In this document: positions 15,198 to 23,444 of the stretch, one piece after another
Position numbering within the stretch: the first letter of the stretch is position 1
Layout of the letters: the number at the start of each line of letters is the position of its first letter
DNA from: Clostridiales bacterium
Lineage (GTDB): Bacteria; Bacillota; Clostridia; Lachnospirales; Lachnospiraceae
Assembly (NCBI GenBank): GCA_020859995.1
Contig: JAJBVE010000005.1
Coordinates: 1 to 34,120 of the forward strand
Length of the DNA: 34,120 bases
Direction: 5' to 3'
Notes under the pieces: generated by a model
Told to the model about the DNA's origin: nothing
Database searches by the model: none
The model's input: the letters and a program-made list of their open reading frames with translations, nothing else
Position numbers and translations under genes: made by a program

Positions 15198-16205
15198 ATG
15201 CAGGACAACTCATTCGGATCAAAACTGAAAGCAGCCGGATCGTATCTTTACCGGGAGGGAACGGTATATATCATCCTGGTCGTTCTGGTGATTTTCTTTT
15301 CTATTTTTAATTCCAGATTTTTATCTGCGAGAAACATTTATAACCTGGTGACACAGAGCACCTACATCGTGATCACCGGCATGGGCATCTGCTTTGTCAT
15401 GATCGGCGGCGGCATTGACCTGTCCGTCGGCTATCAGATGGCGGTGGTCGGCTGTGTGGCCGGTATTATCATGTGTGAAACCAACATGCCGTGGTGGATC
15501 GTCTGGCCGATCGGCATTGTGCTGGGCTTTTTGATGGGGACGCTGAACGGACTGATTGCCTCCAAGCTGCATCTGTTTCCATTGATTGTCACCATCGCCA
15601 CCAGTGAGGTGTTCAAGGGAATCGCCTACACGATCACCTCCTCAAAATCCTATTCCGGCATGCCGGACGCGTTCCGCGCTCTGTATAAGACCAAGCTGTT
15701 CGGACTGCCCCTGGATGTTTACCTGGCGGTGATTGTAGTAGTAGTTACCTGGGTTATTCTTAACAAAACCCATTTTGGGCGGGATATCCTCGCAGTCGGC
15801 GGCAACAAGGAATGTGCAAGACTTTCCGGAATCCGCGCGGATCTGATCCAGACCCTTTGCTTTTCCCTGACAGGCGCAATTTTCGCCATCGCGACACTGG
15901 ACATGCTCTCGCAGCAGAACATGACCTCCGCGACGACCGGCCCAGGCACAGAGATTACCTGCCTGACCGCCGCAATCATCGGCGGTATCAGCATGATGGG
16001 CGGCAAAGGAAACGTGGTCGGCATGGTAGCCGGTATTTTCGTCATGCAGATGATCTCCAACGGCATGCAGCTGGCAGGTTGGGGCAGCTACACGCAGTAC
16101 ACGGTCAAGGGCATCATTCTGCTGCTGGCGATCAGCTTCGACGCCATCAAGAGCAGGCCGAAGGCAGTCGTGCGCGTGCATAAAGAGGAAAAGAAGGAAG
16201 CCTGA
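15198..16205 (+). CDS. Sugar ABC transporter permease, RbsC type
   Basis: A 335-residue membrane permease of the BPD_transp_2 group with eight to ten hydrophobic segments. Family features include GGGIDLSVGYQMA near residue 70 and the C-terminal TAAIIGGISMMGGKGNVVG block. I start it at ATG 15198, eight bases after GAGAGGAG; a GTG at 15153 overlapping the ATPase stop codon is possible but lacks a ribosome site. It completes the importer with the binding protein and double ATPase. The polar, basic C terminus (KSRPKAVVRVHKEEKKEA) is cytoplasmic. Confidence 0.93.
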   Translation: MQDNSFGSKLKAAGSYLYREGTVYIILVVLVIFFSIFNSRFLSARNIYNLVTQSTYIVITGMGICFVMIGGGIDLSVGYQMAVVGCVAGIIMCETNMPWWIVWPIGIVLGFLMGTLNGLIASKLHLFPLIVTIATSEVFKGIAYTITSSKSYSGMPDAFRALYKTKLFGLPLDVYLAVIVVVVTWVILNKTHFGRDILAVGGNKECARLSGIRADLIQTLCFSLTGAIFAIATLDMLSQQNMTSATTGPGTEITCLTAAIIGGISMMGGKGNVVGMVAGIFVMQMISNGMQLAGWGSYTQYTVKGIILLLAISFDAIKSRPKAVVRVHKEEKKEA

Positions 16206-16254
16206 GAAATCTGGCGAAAAGAGAAAGGCTTTGCGGGAATAAGTGAATCGCATG

Positions 16255-16319
16255 ATTCCAATCAGGAATTAAAATCAGAGAAAACTCGAATTGTCCGGCT
16301 GCGCGATATCGTTTATAAT
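16255..16319 (+). promoter_or_regulatory. LysR-controlled promoter of the esterase/tannase genes
   Basis: ATTCCAATCAGGAAT (16255-16269) differs from the box at 10302-10316 at two of fifteen positions. TCGAATTG (16286-16293) overlaps -35 TTGTCC (16291-16296), and -10 TATAAT (16314-16319) follows after 17 bp. TCGAATTG to TATAAT is 28 bases here and at 10332-10360, and box to TCGAATTG is 31 versus 30. An inverted repeat (ATTCTCGCTGC with GCAGAGAAT) follows at about 16334-16355 in the leader. Confidence 0.75.
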
Positions 16320-16427
16320 GTGAGCTGAAGGAATTCTCGCTGCTTGCAGCAGAGAATCACGAGGCCGGGCGGGCAGCTATGCTGCGAGTATAAAGTGACA
16401 ACGAAAACAAATGAAAGTGAGAATAAA

Positions 16428-17390
16428 ATGAGCGAGGACAAGCAACCTTTTGGTGTAGAGGATTACGACCAGCTTGACGGTTCCCTTCGTTTCTCCGATG
16501 CCCCGCAGGGAGGACCCGGCGGCGGCTTTGAGATGAAGATGGCGGATATCAGCTGGGTAAAACGCAAATATCTGGATATCCCATATGCAGACCAGTCAAA
16601 GGCACAGTGCCTGGATTTATATTTGCCCGAAGAAGGGGACGGTCCGTTCCCGCTGGTGGTGCATCTGCACGGCGGCGGCTTCGGCATGGGTGATAAGCGG
16701 GACGATCATATGGATACTTATCTGAAGGGGCTGGAGCATGGCTATGCGATCGCCTCGGTAGAATATCGGTTGAGCGGGGAAGCGATCTTTCCTGCGGCGG
16801 TGCTGGACTGCCGGGAAGCGTTTCGTTTCCTTCACCGCAATGCGGAAAAATATTCCATCGACCCGGAGCGCATCTGCGCCCTGGGCGGAAGCGCGGGCGG
16901 CAATCTGGCCGCGATCATGGGTATGAATATCCCGAACGGCGCGTTTCCGGGCGAAGAAGGGCTGATATTTGACGGGGACTGCTCCATCAAAGCAGCTGTG
17001 GATCAGTTTGGCCCCATGGACTTTCGCACCATGGACGAGCAGGCGCGGGCGAACGGCGTGAGCTTTGCTGACCATGATACCCCAGAATCTGCGGAGAGCA
17101 GCTATATGGGCGGCGCGCTGCCGACGCTTTCTGACGAATGGCTGGCGAAGGCGAATCCGGCTACCTATATTAATGAAGGAATGGCTCCTATGCTGGTCGA
17201 GCATGGCTGCATGGACCGGCTGGTTCCCTTTATGCAGAGCGTGAACTTTGTCAACGCGATCTGTCAGAAGCTGGGAGCAGGGCGCGTGGAGTTTGTGCCA
17301 TTGCCGCATGCGGATCACGAGGATAAAGAGTATTCCAGTGACTGGAATATGGCGGTGCTGTGGGGGTGGCTGGATCAGCATCTGAAATGA
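16428..17390 (+). CDS. Alpha/beta-hydrolase esterase (HSL/BD-FAE-like)
   Basis: A 320-residue cytoplasmic esterase. The oxyanion motif HLHGGGFGMGD, the nucleophile elbow GGSAGGN with Ser155, acid Asp263 in HGCMDRLVP and base His294 in LPHADHED form a complete catalytic triad. No signal peptide. The N terminus carries a Gly/Pro-rich bit (PQGGPGGGFEM). The start at 16428 is chosen for the beginning of homology; its ribosome site (AAGTGAG) is weak, and no better site is seen. It lies directly behind a LysR-type promoter and in front of the tannase gene. A role as a second galloyl or phenolic esterase is inferred; the broad family includes acetyl-xylan and feruloyl esterases. Confidence 0.85.
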   Translation: MSEDKQPFGVEDYDQLDGSLRFSDAPQGGPGGGFEMKMADISWVKRKYLDIPYADQSKAQCLDLYLPEEGDGPFPLVVHLHGGGFGMGDKRDDHMDTYLKGLEHGYAIASVEYRLSGEAIFPAAVLDCREAFRFLHRNAEKYSIDPERICALGGSAGGNLAAIMGMNIPNGAFPGEEGLIFDGDCSIKAAVDQFGPMDFRTMDEQARANGVSFADHDTPESAESSYMGGALPTLSDEWLAKANPATYINEGMAPMLVEHGCMDRLVPFMQSVNFVNAICQKLGAGRVEFVPLPHADHEDKEYSSDWNMAVLWGWLDQHLK

Positions 17391-17604
17391 CATTCTCAGG
17401 GTAATTGATAGACATTTGAAAGACACTTGAAAAAACAGAGTCTGTTGCCTGTTACGTTCGACCTGCATTCCCAAATGGGATGCCTGGAAATTGATAACAT
17501 GAGCTGAATAAATAATGCGTGAATTACCTTAAAAAATGTCATGTGCATATGCGTCAGTTTGCTGTAAAATAGAAACGAATACCTGCTAAAGGCAGAAAAA
17601 TCAG

Positions 17605-17634
17605 TCTTTATGCTTTAGAACGAAAACATAAAGA
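17605..17634 (+). promoter_or_regulatory. Inverted repeat in the tannase leader
   Basis: TCTTTATG (17605-17612) and CATAAAGA (17627-17634) form a perfect 8-bp inverted repeat around 14 bases, 30 bases before the tannase ATG. A weak -10 (TAAAAT, 17565-17570) lies upstream without a good -35. The rest of the 273-base gap after the esterase holds no gene. Confidence 0.35.
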
Positions 17635-17663
17635 TTGAATAAAAAATGACGGAGGGTTTACAA

Positions 17664-19454
17664 ATGCCTGACTTAATTCCTGTGATTAACAAAACCCTGG
17701 ATCTGGCGGAAGTCCGCGACCAGTGGTTTTTTGACGAGAAATACCAGTGCTGGTGTCTGGAGGATGTGCTTTATACCTTGAAGGCGACGACTCCGAAATT
17801 TCAGCGGCTTAGCATTTTTGTGCCGGCCCCCTATATGAAAGAGGGCGGCGTGATTGACCTGGAGGGCAGCAGGAACGGCTTTACGGCCGTGACGGCGCCG
17901 GTGATTATGAATAACAATTCAGCTGGTTATATGCAGATGCCACATATGTGGCTGGGCGGCCCGCGCTGCTTCGGTCCGCAGTATCTGGAGCGCGGCTTTG
18001 TCTATGTGACCTGCGGGAACCGCGGGCGTGAGTCAAAGGACGCGGACGGAAAGCGCTGCGGAAAGATTCCCTCAAACCTGGTGGATTTAAAGACCGTCAT
18101 CCGTTTCCTGCGCCACAACGCGGATGTGCTTCCGGGCGATATGGAGAAAATCATTTCGGTCGGCTGGAGCGCTGGCGGCGCTATGTCCTCTCTGCTGTCT
18201 GTAACCGGCAACAATAAAAACTATGACTCTTATCTCGAGAAATCCGGTGCCTTTATGGAGGAACGCGACGATGTCTATGCCGCGCAGATTTACTGCCCGA
18301 TCATCGATCTGGAGCATGCAGATCTGGCCTATGAGTGGATGTTCTCGGCGGATAAGGAAAACGAGCCGTCCCCGGCAGGCCCGGCAGCGGTGATGACGCC
18401 GTTTGAGGAGGCTCTCTCCCAAAAGCTGATGGAGCGCTACATCCAGTATTTTAACGGACTGGGACTGAAGAATCCGTCTACGGGTGAGGCCTTGCTTTTG
18501 AATGCGGACGGCAGGAGCGGCAGTGCATACGATTATCTGATGGCAGAGATCAGCAAAGCGGCGACGAAGTTCCTGACGAAACTGGCTGCGGGTGAACTGC
18601 CGGAGACCTATTCGGCAGAGGATTATATCAAAGGCAATTACAGCTATCAGGCGATGGCGCCGATGGGCGGCGATAAGGACGACATAGAAGGAAAAGACGC
18701 AAAAGCTGGAAAAGACGGCGAACCGGACGATATCGCTTTGATGCAGGGACATGCTGGACCTGGCGTGGCATTGCATAAGCCGCCGGTGGGCGGTCCGGAA
18801 GAAGGACTTCCGGGAGGAAAACCGATGGCGCCTCCGACACTTGGTGACATCCTTTCCCGTCCGCCGAAGAGCGTGCCGACGCCGCCTCCGTTTGAGCCGG
18901 AGATGATCACCCTGCAGGGAAAGGATAAGAGCGGCTGGCTTTCCTGGGATGGAAAGCAGGCCAGGGTTTCGGATCTGGATACTTATGTGCTGAATCACCG
19001 CCGCAGAATGAAACCCTGTACTTCATTTGATATATTATCCTGCAAGAGTGGAGAAAATGAAGTATATGGAAACGCGGAACAGCCGGCTGTACATTTCAGC
19101 ACGGAAGTCGCGAAGGCGATTGAATCTCTGAAGGAGCAGTTCCCGGAAGAGTATGCAAAATACTATCCGGCGTATATTCTGGCAACTGGAGATTCTGCTT
19201 TGGCACGTCAGCTGTTCCTGAACAACCCGCTGAATTTCATCGGCACAGAGGAACAGTCCGATCAGGCGAAATACTACCGCGTGCGTGTCGGCGCGAGCGA
19301 TGCGGATACTTCCTTTATGATCGGCATGACCCTGGCTCTGGAGCTGGCAAATGCCGGAAAGCCGGTCGACTATGCGCTGGTCTGGGAGCAGCCGCACAGC
19401 GAGGCAGATTATCCGGGCGAGGTATGCGACTGGATTGAGAGCATCTGCAGGTAA
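17664..19454 (+). CDS. tanB: Tannase-like gallotannin esterase (subtype B-like), intracellular
   Basis: A 596-residue alpha/beta hydrolase that would release gallate from gallotannins or gallate esters. GWSAGGAMSS with nucleophile Ser169 and, near the C terminus, RVRVGASDADTS (Asp546) and WEQPHSEADY (His578) match the arrangement recalled for Lactiplantibacillus plantarum tannase (Ser163, Asp419, His451). The larger Ser-Asp spacing comes mostly from an extra ~100-residue Gly/Pro-rich segment (around residues 330-420, with PPVGGPEEGLPGGKP and TPPPFEPEM). No signal peptide. The start at 17664 follows GGAGGG; the ATG six codons upstream precedes that site. The gallate decarboxylase gene next door supports the call. 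A different phenolic ester specificity remains possible. Confidence 0.78.
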   Translation: MPDLIPVINKTLDLAEVRDQWFFDEKYQCWCLEDVLYTLKATTPKFQRLSIFVPAPYMKEGGVIDLEGSRNGFTAVTAPVIMNNNSAGYMQMPHMWLGGPRCFGPQYLERGFVYVTCGNRGRESKDADGKRCGKIPSNLVDLKTVIRFLRHNADVLPGDMEKIISVGWSAGGAMSSLLSVTGNNKNYDSYLEKSGAFMEERDDVYAAQIYCPIIDLEHADLAYEWMFSADKENEPSPAGPAAVMTPFEEALSQKLMERYIQYFNGLGLKNPSTGEALLLNADGRSGSAYDYLMAEISKAATKFLTKLAAGELPETYSAEDYIKGNYSYQAMAPMGGDKDDIEGKDAKAGKDGEPDDIALMQGHAGPGVALHKPPVGGPEEGLPGGKPMAPPTLGDILSRPPKSVPTPPPFEPEMITLQGKDKSGWLSWDGKQARVSDLDTYVLNHRRRMKPCTSFDILSCKSGENEVYGNAEQPAVHFSTEVAKAIESLKEQFPEEYAKYYPAYILATGDSALARQLFLNNPLNFIGTEEQSDQAKYYRVRVGASDADTSFMIGMTLALELANAGKPVDYALVWEQPHSEADYPGEVCDWIESICR

Positions 19455-19463
19455 ACAGAAAGA

Positions 19464-19503
19464 AAGACCCGGAATAGAACGTTTGTGTTCTGCTCTGGGT
19501 CTT
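19464..19503 (+). terminator. Imperfect hairpin after the tannase gene
   Basis: AAGACCCGGAATAGAAC (19464-19480) pairs with GTTCTGCTCTGGGTCTT (19487-19503) with two G-U pairs and one mismatch. The T-tract is short, so termination is likely partial and read-through into the decarboxylase gene is plausible. Confidence 0.6.
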
Positions 19504-19560
19504 GCGGCTGTATAGATCATTAAGCAATTGAGTAATATAAATGGCAAGGAGGACAAGATG

Positions 19561-21036
19561 ATGGCAGAAAAAGTAACCGATCTGCGCTCGGCGCTGGAGC
19601 TTTTAAAGACCATGCCGGGGCAGCTGGTGGAGACGGATGTGGAGGTAGAGCCGATGGCGGAGCTCTCCGGCGTTTACCGCCACGTGGGTGCGGGCGGCAC
19701 TGTGCAGCGCCCGACGCAGGAAGGCCCTGCGATGATTTTTAACAATGTGAAAGGCCATCCGGATGCGAAGGTGCTGATCGGTCTGCTGGCGAGCCGCAAA
19801 AGAGTGGGCGCCCTGCTTGACTGCGACCCGAAGCGGCTGGGATTTTTGCTCAAAGACAGCGTGACCAATCCGATACCGCCGGTGGAGATTCCGCGCGAAC
19901 AGGCCAAATGCCAGGAGGTAGTGCATCTGGCGACCGATCCGGATTTTGATGTGAGAAAGCTGGTACCGGCTCCGACCAACACGGAGGAGGACGCGGGTCC
20001 CTATATTACGCTTGGCATGTGCTATGCGACCAGCCCGGAGACCGGGACATCGGATGTGACGATTCACCGGATGTGCCTGCAGAGCAAGGATGAAATCTCG
20101 ATCTTCTTCCAGCCGGGCGCGCGCCACATTGGTCATTTCTTTGAGCTGGCCGAGGCGAAGAGTGAGCCGCTGCCGATCTCGATTTCCATCGGTGTCGATC
20201 CGGCCATCGAGATTGCTTCCTGCTTCGAGCCGCCAACAACGCCGCTGGGGTACGATGAGCTGCAGGCCGCAGGTGCGATCCGCAACCAGCCGGTGGAGCT
20301 GGTGAAATGTCTGACCATCAATGAGCGTGCTATTGCCAATGCGGAGTATGTCATCGAGGGTGAGGTGCTGCCGGGCAGACGCATTCAGGAAGACATTAAT
20401 TCCGGTACCGGCAAGGCCATGCCGGAATTCCCGGGCTACTGCGGACCGGCCAATGCGGCGCTTCCAGTGATCAAGGTAAAGGCCGTGACAACCCGTAAAA
20501 ATCCGATCATGCAGACCTGCATCGGGCCGTCCGAGGAGCATGTCTCCATGGCAGGCATCCCGACCGAGGCGAGCATTCTGGCAATGGTCGAAAAGGCCAT
20601 GCCGGGCAAGCTTTTGAACGTATACTGCGCATCTTCAGGCGGCGGCAAATACATCGCTATCATGCAGTTTAAAAAGTCCATGCCCTCCGACGAGGGACGC
20701 CAGCGTCAGGCAGCCTTGCTCGCGTTTTCCGCGTTTGCGGAGCTTAAGCATGTATTTCTCGTAGACGAGGATGTCGATCCGTTTGACATCAAGGACGTGA
20801 TGTGGGCAATGACCACCCGCTTCCAGGCGGACAAGGACATCGTCATGATCCCGGGCGTACAGTGTCATCCGCTCGACCCGTCCAACAATCCGGCTTATCA
20901 CCCGGACATCCGCGCGACCGGCGTGGCATGCAAGGCCATCTTCGACTGCACTGTGCCCTACGACCAGAAGGATCGCTTCGAACGCGCGAAATTCATGGAC
21001 GTTGATCCGAAAAAATGGGTACCGGAATTATTTTAA
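19561..21036 (+). CDS. lpdC: Gallate decarboxylase, LpdC-type UbiD-family enzyme
   Basis: A 491-residue prenyl-FMN-dependent decarboxylase that would convert gallate to pyrogallol and CO2. It resembles L. plantarum LpdC (about 490 residues) over its length: ELSGVYRHVGAGGTVQRPTQ at the N terminus, PAPTNTEEDAGPYIT, SDVTIHRM (a UbiD flavin-site Arg), the GEVLPGRRIQEDIN block, IGPSEEHVSMAGIPTEASIL, and FVLVDEDVD-like VFLVDEDVDPFD. Start: AAGGAGG (19546-19552) serves ATG 19558 or 19561; the second gives better spacing and LpdC-like MAE. It needs the cofactor made by a UbiX enzyme, found downstream at 22836. Related UbiD members act on other hydroxybenzoates, but the tannase next door favours gallate. 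Confidence 0.88.
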   Translation: MAEKVTDLRSALELLKTMPGQLVETDVEVEPMAELSGVYRHVGAGGTVQRPTQEGPAMIFNNVKGHPDAKVLIGLLASRKRVGALLDCDPKRLGFLLKDSVTNPIPPVEIPREQAKCQEVVHLATDPDFDVRKLVPAPTNTEEDAGPYITLGMCYATSPETGTSDVTIHRMCLQSKDEISIFFQPGARHIGHFFELAEAKSEPLPISISIGVDPAIEIASCFEPPTTPLGYDELQAAGAIRNQPVELVKCLTINERAIANAEYVIEGEVLPGRRIQEDINSGTGKAMPEFPGYCGPANAALPVIKVKAVTTRKNPIMQTCIGPSEEHVSMAGIPTEASILAMVEKAMPGKLLNVYCASSGGGKYIAIMQFKKSMPSDEGRQRQAALLAFSAFAELKHVFLVDEDVDPFDIKDVMWAMTTRFQADKDIVMIPGVQCHPLDPSNNPAYHPDIRATGVACKAIFDCTVPYDQKDRFERAKFMDVDPKKWVPELF

Positions 21037-21046
21037 AACAATATTA

Positions 21047-21080
21047 AAAACATGGGGCTATTTTTACAGCCCCATGTTTT
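21047..21080 (+). terminator. Strong terminator after the decarboxylase gene
   Basis: AAAACATGGGGCT (21047-21059) pairs perfectly with AGCCCCATGTTTT (21068-21080) around an eight-base loop, with TTTT at the end. It separates the decarboxylase from the GH3/UbiX pair, so those either depend on read-through or have a promoter I cannot see in the short gap. Confidence 0.88.
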
Positions 21081-21117
21081 GTATAGCCTGAGCACGGAAA
21101 GAATGAGGATGGAAAGG

Positions 21118-22821
21118 ATGAAGGCAGAGCATATGAATTCTATGAACCTACGGGAAAAACCATTTTATTTAACAGACGACCAGGTACACTGGGTGGAGGA
21201 TACGCTGGCCTCCCTGACACCGGAGCAGAAGGTCGGTCAGCTGTTCTGCGTAATGGGACAGGACTATGGCACGGACGAGCTGAAGACGCTGGTGGAGGAC
21301 TACAACATCGGCGGAATTCTTTTCCGACCGGCGCCGGCGGATGATATCCGCGCCTGGTATGAGCCTCTGGATGCGGCGGCGCGGATTCCGCTTCTGAAGG
21401 CGGCGAATCTGGAAGAGGGCGGTACCGGGGCGTTAAGTGACGGCACCTTTTTTGGCTGGCCGATGGCCGTGGCTGCCACGGACGACCTGAGCGTAATGGA
21501 AAAGTTCGCGAAGGTCTGCGCTCTGGAGGGCGAGTCGGTCGGTATCAACTGGACATTTTCGCCAGTCTGCGACCTGGATCTGAACTATCGGAATCCAATC
21601 ACGAACGTGCGCACCTGCGGGTCGGATCTGGAGCGGGTAAAGAGCTTCTGCTCACAGTATGTCCGCACGCTGCAGGAGCTCGGCATGGCGGCCTGCGCAA
21701 AGCACTATCCGGGGGACGGCGTGGACTTCCGCGACCAGCACCTGCACCCAACTTATAACAGTCTGTCTGCGAAAGAGTGGTACGAAAGCTACGGCGCGCT
21801 CTACCAGCAGCTGATCGAGGATGGACTGATGAGCGTGATGGTGGGTCACATCGTTCAGCCGAACGTAGCGATGGACATCAATCCAGATCTTCGCTTTGAA
21901 GATTGTCTCCCCGGCTCTTTGAGCAGGGAGCTGCTGACCGGCGTCCTCAGAGAAAAATTCGGCTTTAACGGTGTGATCACGACCGACGCTACCATTATGA
22001 GCGGATTCACGCAGGCCATGCCGCGCCGAAAGGCGATCCCGACCGCGATCATGGCGGGCTGCGACATGCTGGTATTTACCACCGGCTTTTACGAAGATTA
22101 TCAGTATATGCTGGATGCACTAAAGAGCGGCTTTCTCACCGAGGAGCGGCTGGATGAGGCCCTGATGCGCACACTTGCCCTGAAAGCGAAGGTGGCGGGC
22201 TGTTTTGATAACTCCCCAGTCTTGCCGGAAGCAAAGCAGTGGCAGGCGGAATGCGCGGACAAATGTGTGACGCTGGTGAAAAACAATCAGGATGTGTTGC
22301 CTCTTACCCCGGAGTGTTTTCCGCTGATCCGTCTGGTGACGCTTGGTAAGGACGAAATCACAGAAGGCTGCATGGCAGCACCAGGTGATGCGAGATATGC
22401 CATCGAGAGCAGCATGACCGCGATCGCAGAAGAACTGCTGCAGGCTGCGGGATTTCAGACCGAGCGCTTTGACATCGAACAGGAAGAGCTGCACGGCACC
22501 AGAGATTTGCCGAAAAATCGCCTGACGCTTTACCTGGCGAACTGTGAGCATGCCTCCAACCAGACGGCAGTGCGTTTGTTCTGGGCGAAAAAACATGCCC
22601 TCGATGTGCCGCGCCATGTGGAAGAGGAACCGTACATCTTTGTGTCCTTCTCCAATCCTTATCACCTGCAGGATGTGCCGCGCGTGAAGACCTACATTAA
22701 TGCTTACAGCTGCCATCGTCCGATGATCGAGGCCGTGATAGACAAATTACTCGGAAAGAGTACATTTAAGGGAACCTCGCCGGTGGACGCATTCTGCGGG
22801 CTGCCGGACGCGAGACTTTGA
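21118..22821 (+). CDS. GH3-family glycosidase (NagZ-like clade)
   Basis: A 567-residue cytoplasmic glycoside hydrolase. The N-terminal TIM barrel has LTPEQKVGQLF, AKHYPGDG, the DFRDQH loop whose His208 would be the acid/base as in NagZ-type enzymes, and VITTDATIM with nucleophile Asp290. A C-terminal domain follows. The start is uncertain: ATG 21118 lies nine bases after GAGG, while ATG 21133 and 21103 are alternatives. Its stop codon overlaps an ATG (TGATG) and the next gene's ribosome site follows, so it is coupled to the UbiX gene. Substrate could be a beta-glucoside or N-acetylglucosaminide; in this neighbourhood a phenolic beta-glucoside is a reasonable guess, but not shown. Confidence 0.82.
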   Translation: MKAEHMNSMNLREKPFYLTDDQVHWVEDTLASLTPEQKVGQLFCVMGQDYGTDELKTLVEDYNIGGILFRPAPADDIRAWYEPLDAAARIPLLKAANLEEGGTGALSDGTFFGWPMAVAATDDLSVMEKFAKVCALEGESVGINWTFSPVCDLDLNYRNPITNVRTCGSDLERVKSFCSQYVRTLQELGMAACAKHYPGDGVDFRDQHLHPTYNSLSAKEWYESYGALYQQLIEDGLMSVMVGHIVQPNVAMDINPDLRFEDCLPGSLSRELLTGVLREKFGFNGVITTDATIMSGFTQAMPRRKAIPTAIMAGCDMLVFTTGFYEDYQYMLDALKSGFLTEERLDEALMRTLALKAKVAGCFDNSPVLPEAKQWQAECADKCVTLVKNNQDVLPLTPECFPLIRLVTLGKDEITEGCMAAPGDARYAIESSMTAIAEELLQAAGFQTERFDIEQEELHGTRDLPKNRLTLYLANCEHASNQTAVRLFWAKKHALDVPRHVEEEPYIFVSFSNPYHLQDVPRVKTYINAYSCHRPMIEAVIDKLLGKSTFKGTSPVDAFCGLPDARL

Positions 22822-22835
22822 TGATGGAGGCCCAT

Positions 22836-23414
22836 ATGAAACGAATAGTCATAGGCATCAGCGGAGCCAGCGGTTTCCCACTGGCCACCTGCCTGTTAAA
22901 TGAATTGAAAAAAATGCCGGATGTTGAGACACATCTGGTGTACACCTATGGAGCGGAGCTTACTGCAAAGCAGGAGAGCGGCTACGATCCGGAGCAGATT
23001 CGCGAACTTGCGGATGTCTGCTATGATAATTACAACATTGGCGCGGCGATTGCGAGCGGCACATTTCTTACGGAAGGGATGATCATCCTGCCCTGTTCGA
23101 TGAAGACCTTAAGCGGTATCGCCCATGGTTTCAGTGAAAATCTGTTGCTGCGCGCGGCGGATGTGACGATCAAAGAGCAGCGCAAGCTGGTGCTGGCCGT
23201 GCGTGAGTCGCCGCTGAGCTCGATTCACCTGGAAAATATGCTGGCGGTATCCAGACTGCATAACGTTTTTGTCATGCCGCCCTTGATGACGTATTATATG
23301 AATGGAAGCTCTGGCCTGGAGCCGATCACTGTCAGCGATATGGAGCGCCACATGGTGGGGAAAATGCTGCAGCCGTTCGGGATCGAGATGGAAGGATTCC
23401 GGCGCTGGACATAA
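22836..23414 (+). CDS. ubiX: UbiX/LpdB-type flavin prenyltransferase
   Basis: A 192-residue enzyme that prenylates FMN to make the cofactor used by UbiD-family decarboxylases. Seen: IGISGASGFPLA at the N terminus (FMN binding), LPCSMKTLSGIAHGFSENLL around residue 85, RAADVTIKEQRKLVLAVRE, and SPLSSIHLENMLAVSRL. Length fits the family (~190-200). ATG 22836 follows GGAGG by five bases; earlier ATGs at 22821 and 22824 overlap the GH3 stop and lack a site. In L. plantarum the equivalent LpdB is required for gallate decarboxylation, so it probably supports the LpdC-type enzyme here. A separate LpdD-like small gene is not present. Confidence 0.93.
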   Translation: MKRIVIGISGASGFPLATCLLNELKKMPDVETHLVYTYGAELTAKQESGYDPEQIRELADVCYDNYNIGAAIASGTFLTEGMIILPCSMKTLSGIAHGFSENLLLRAADVTIKEQRKLVLAVRESPLSSIHLENMLAVSRLHNVFVMPPLMTYYMNGSSGLEPITVSDMERHMVGKMLQPFGIEMEGFRRWT

Positions 23415-23444
23415 ACTTTTTAGCTGTTGCGTGCAAATTAGGTA

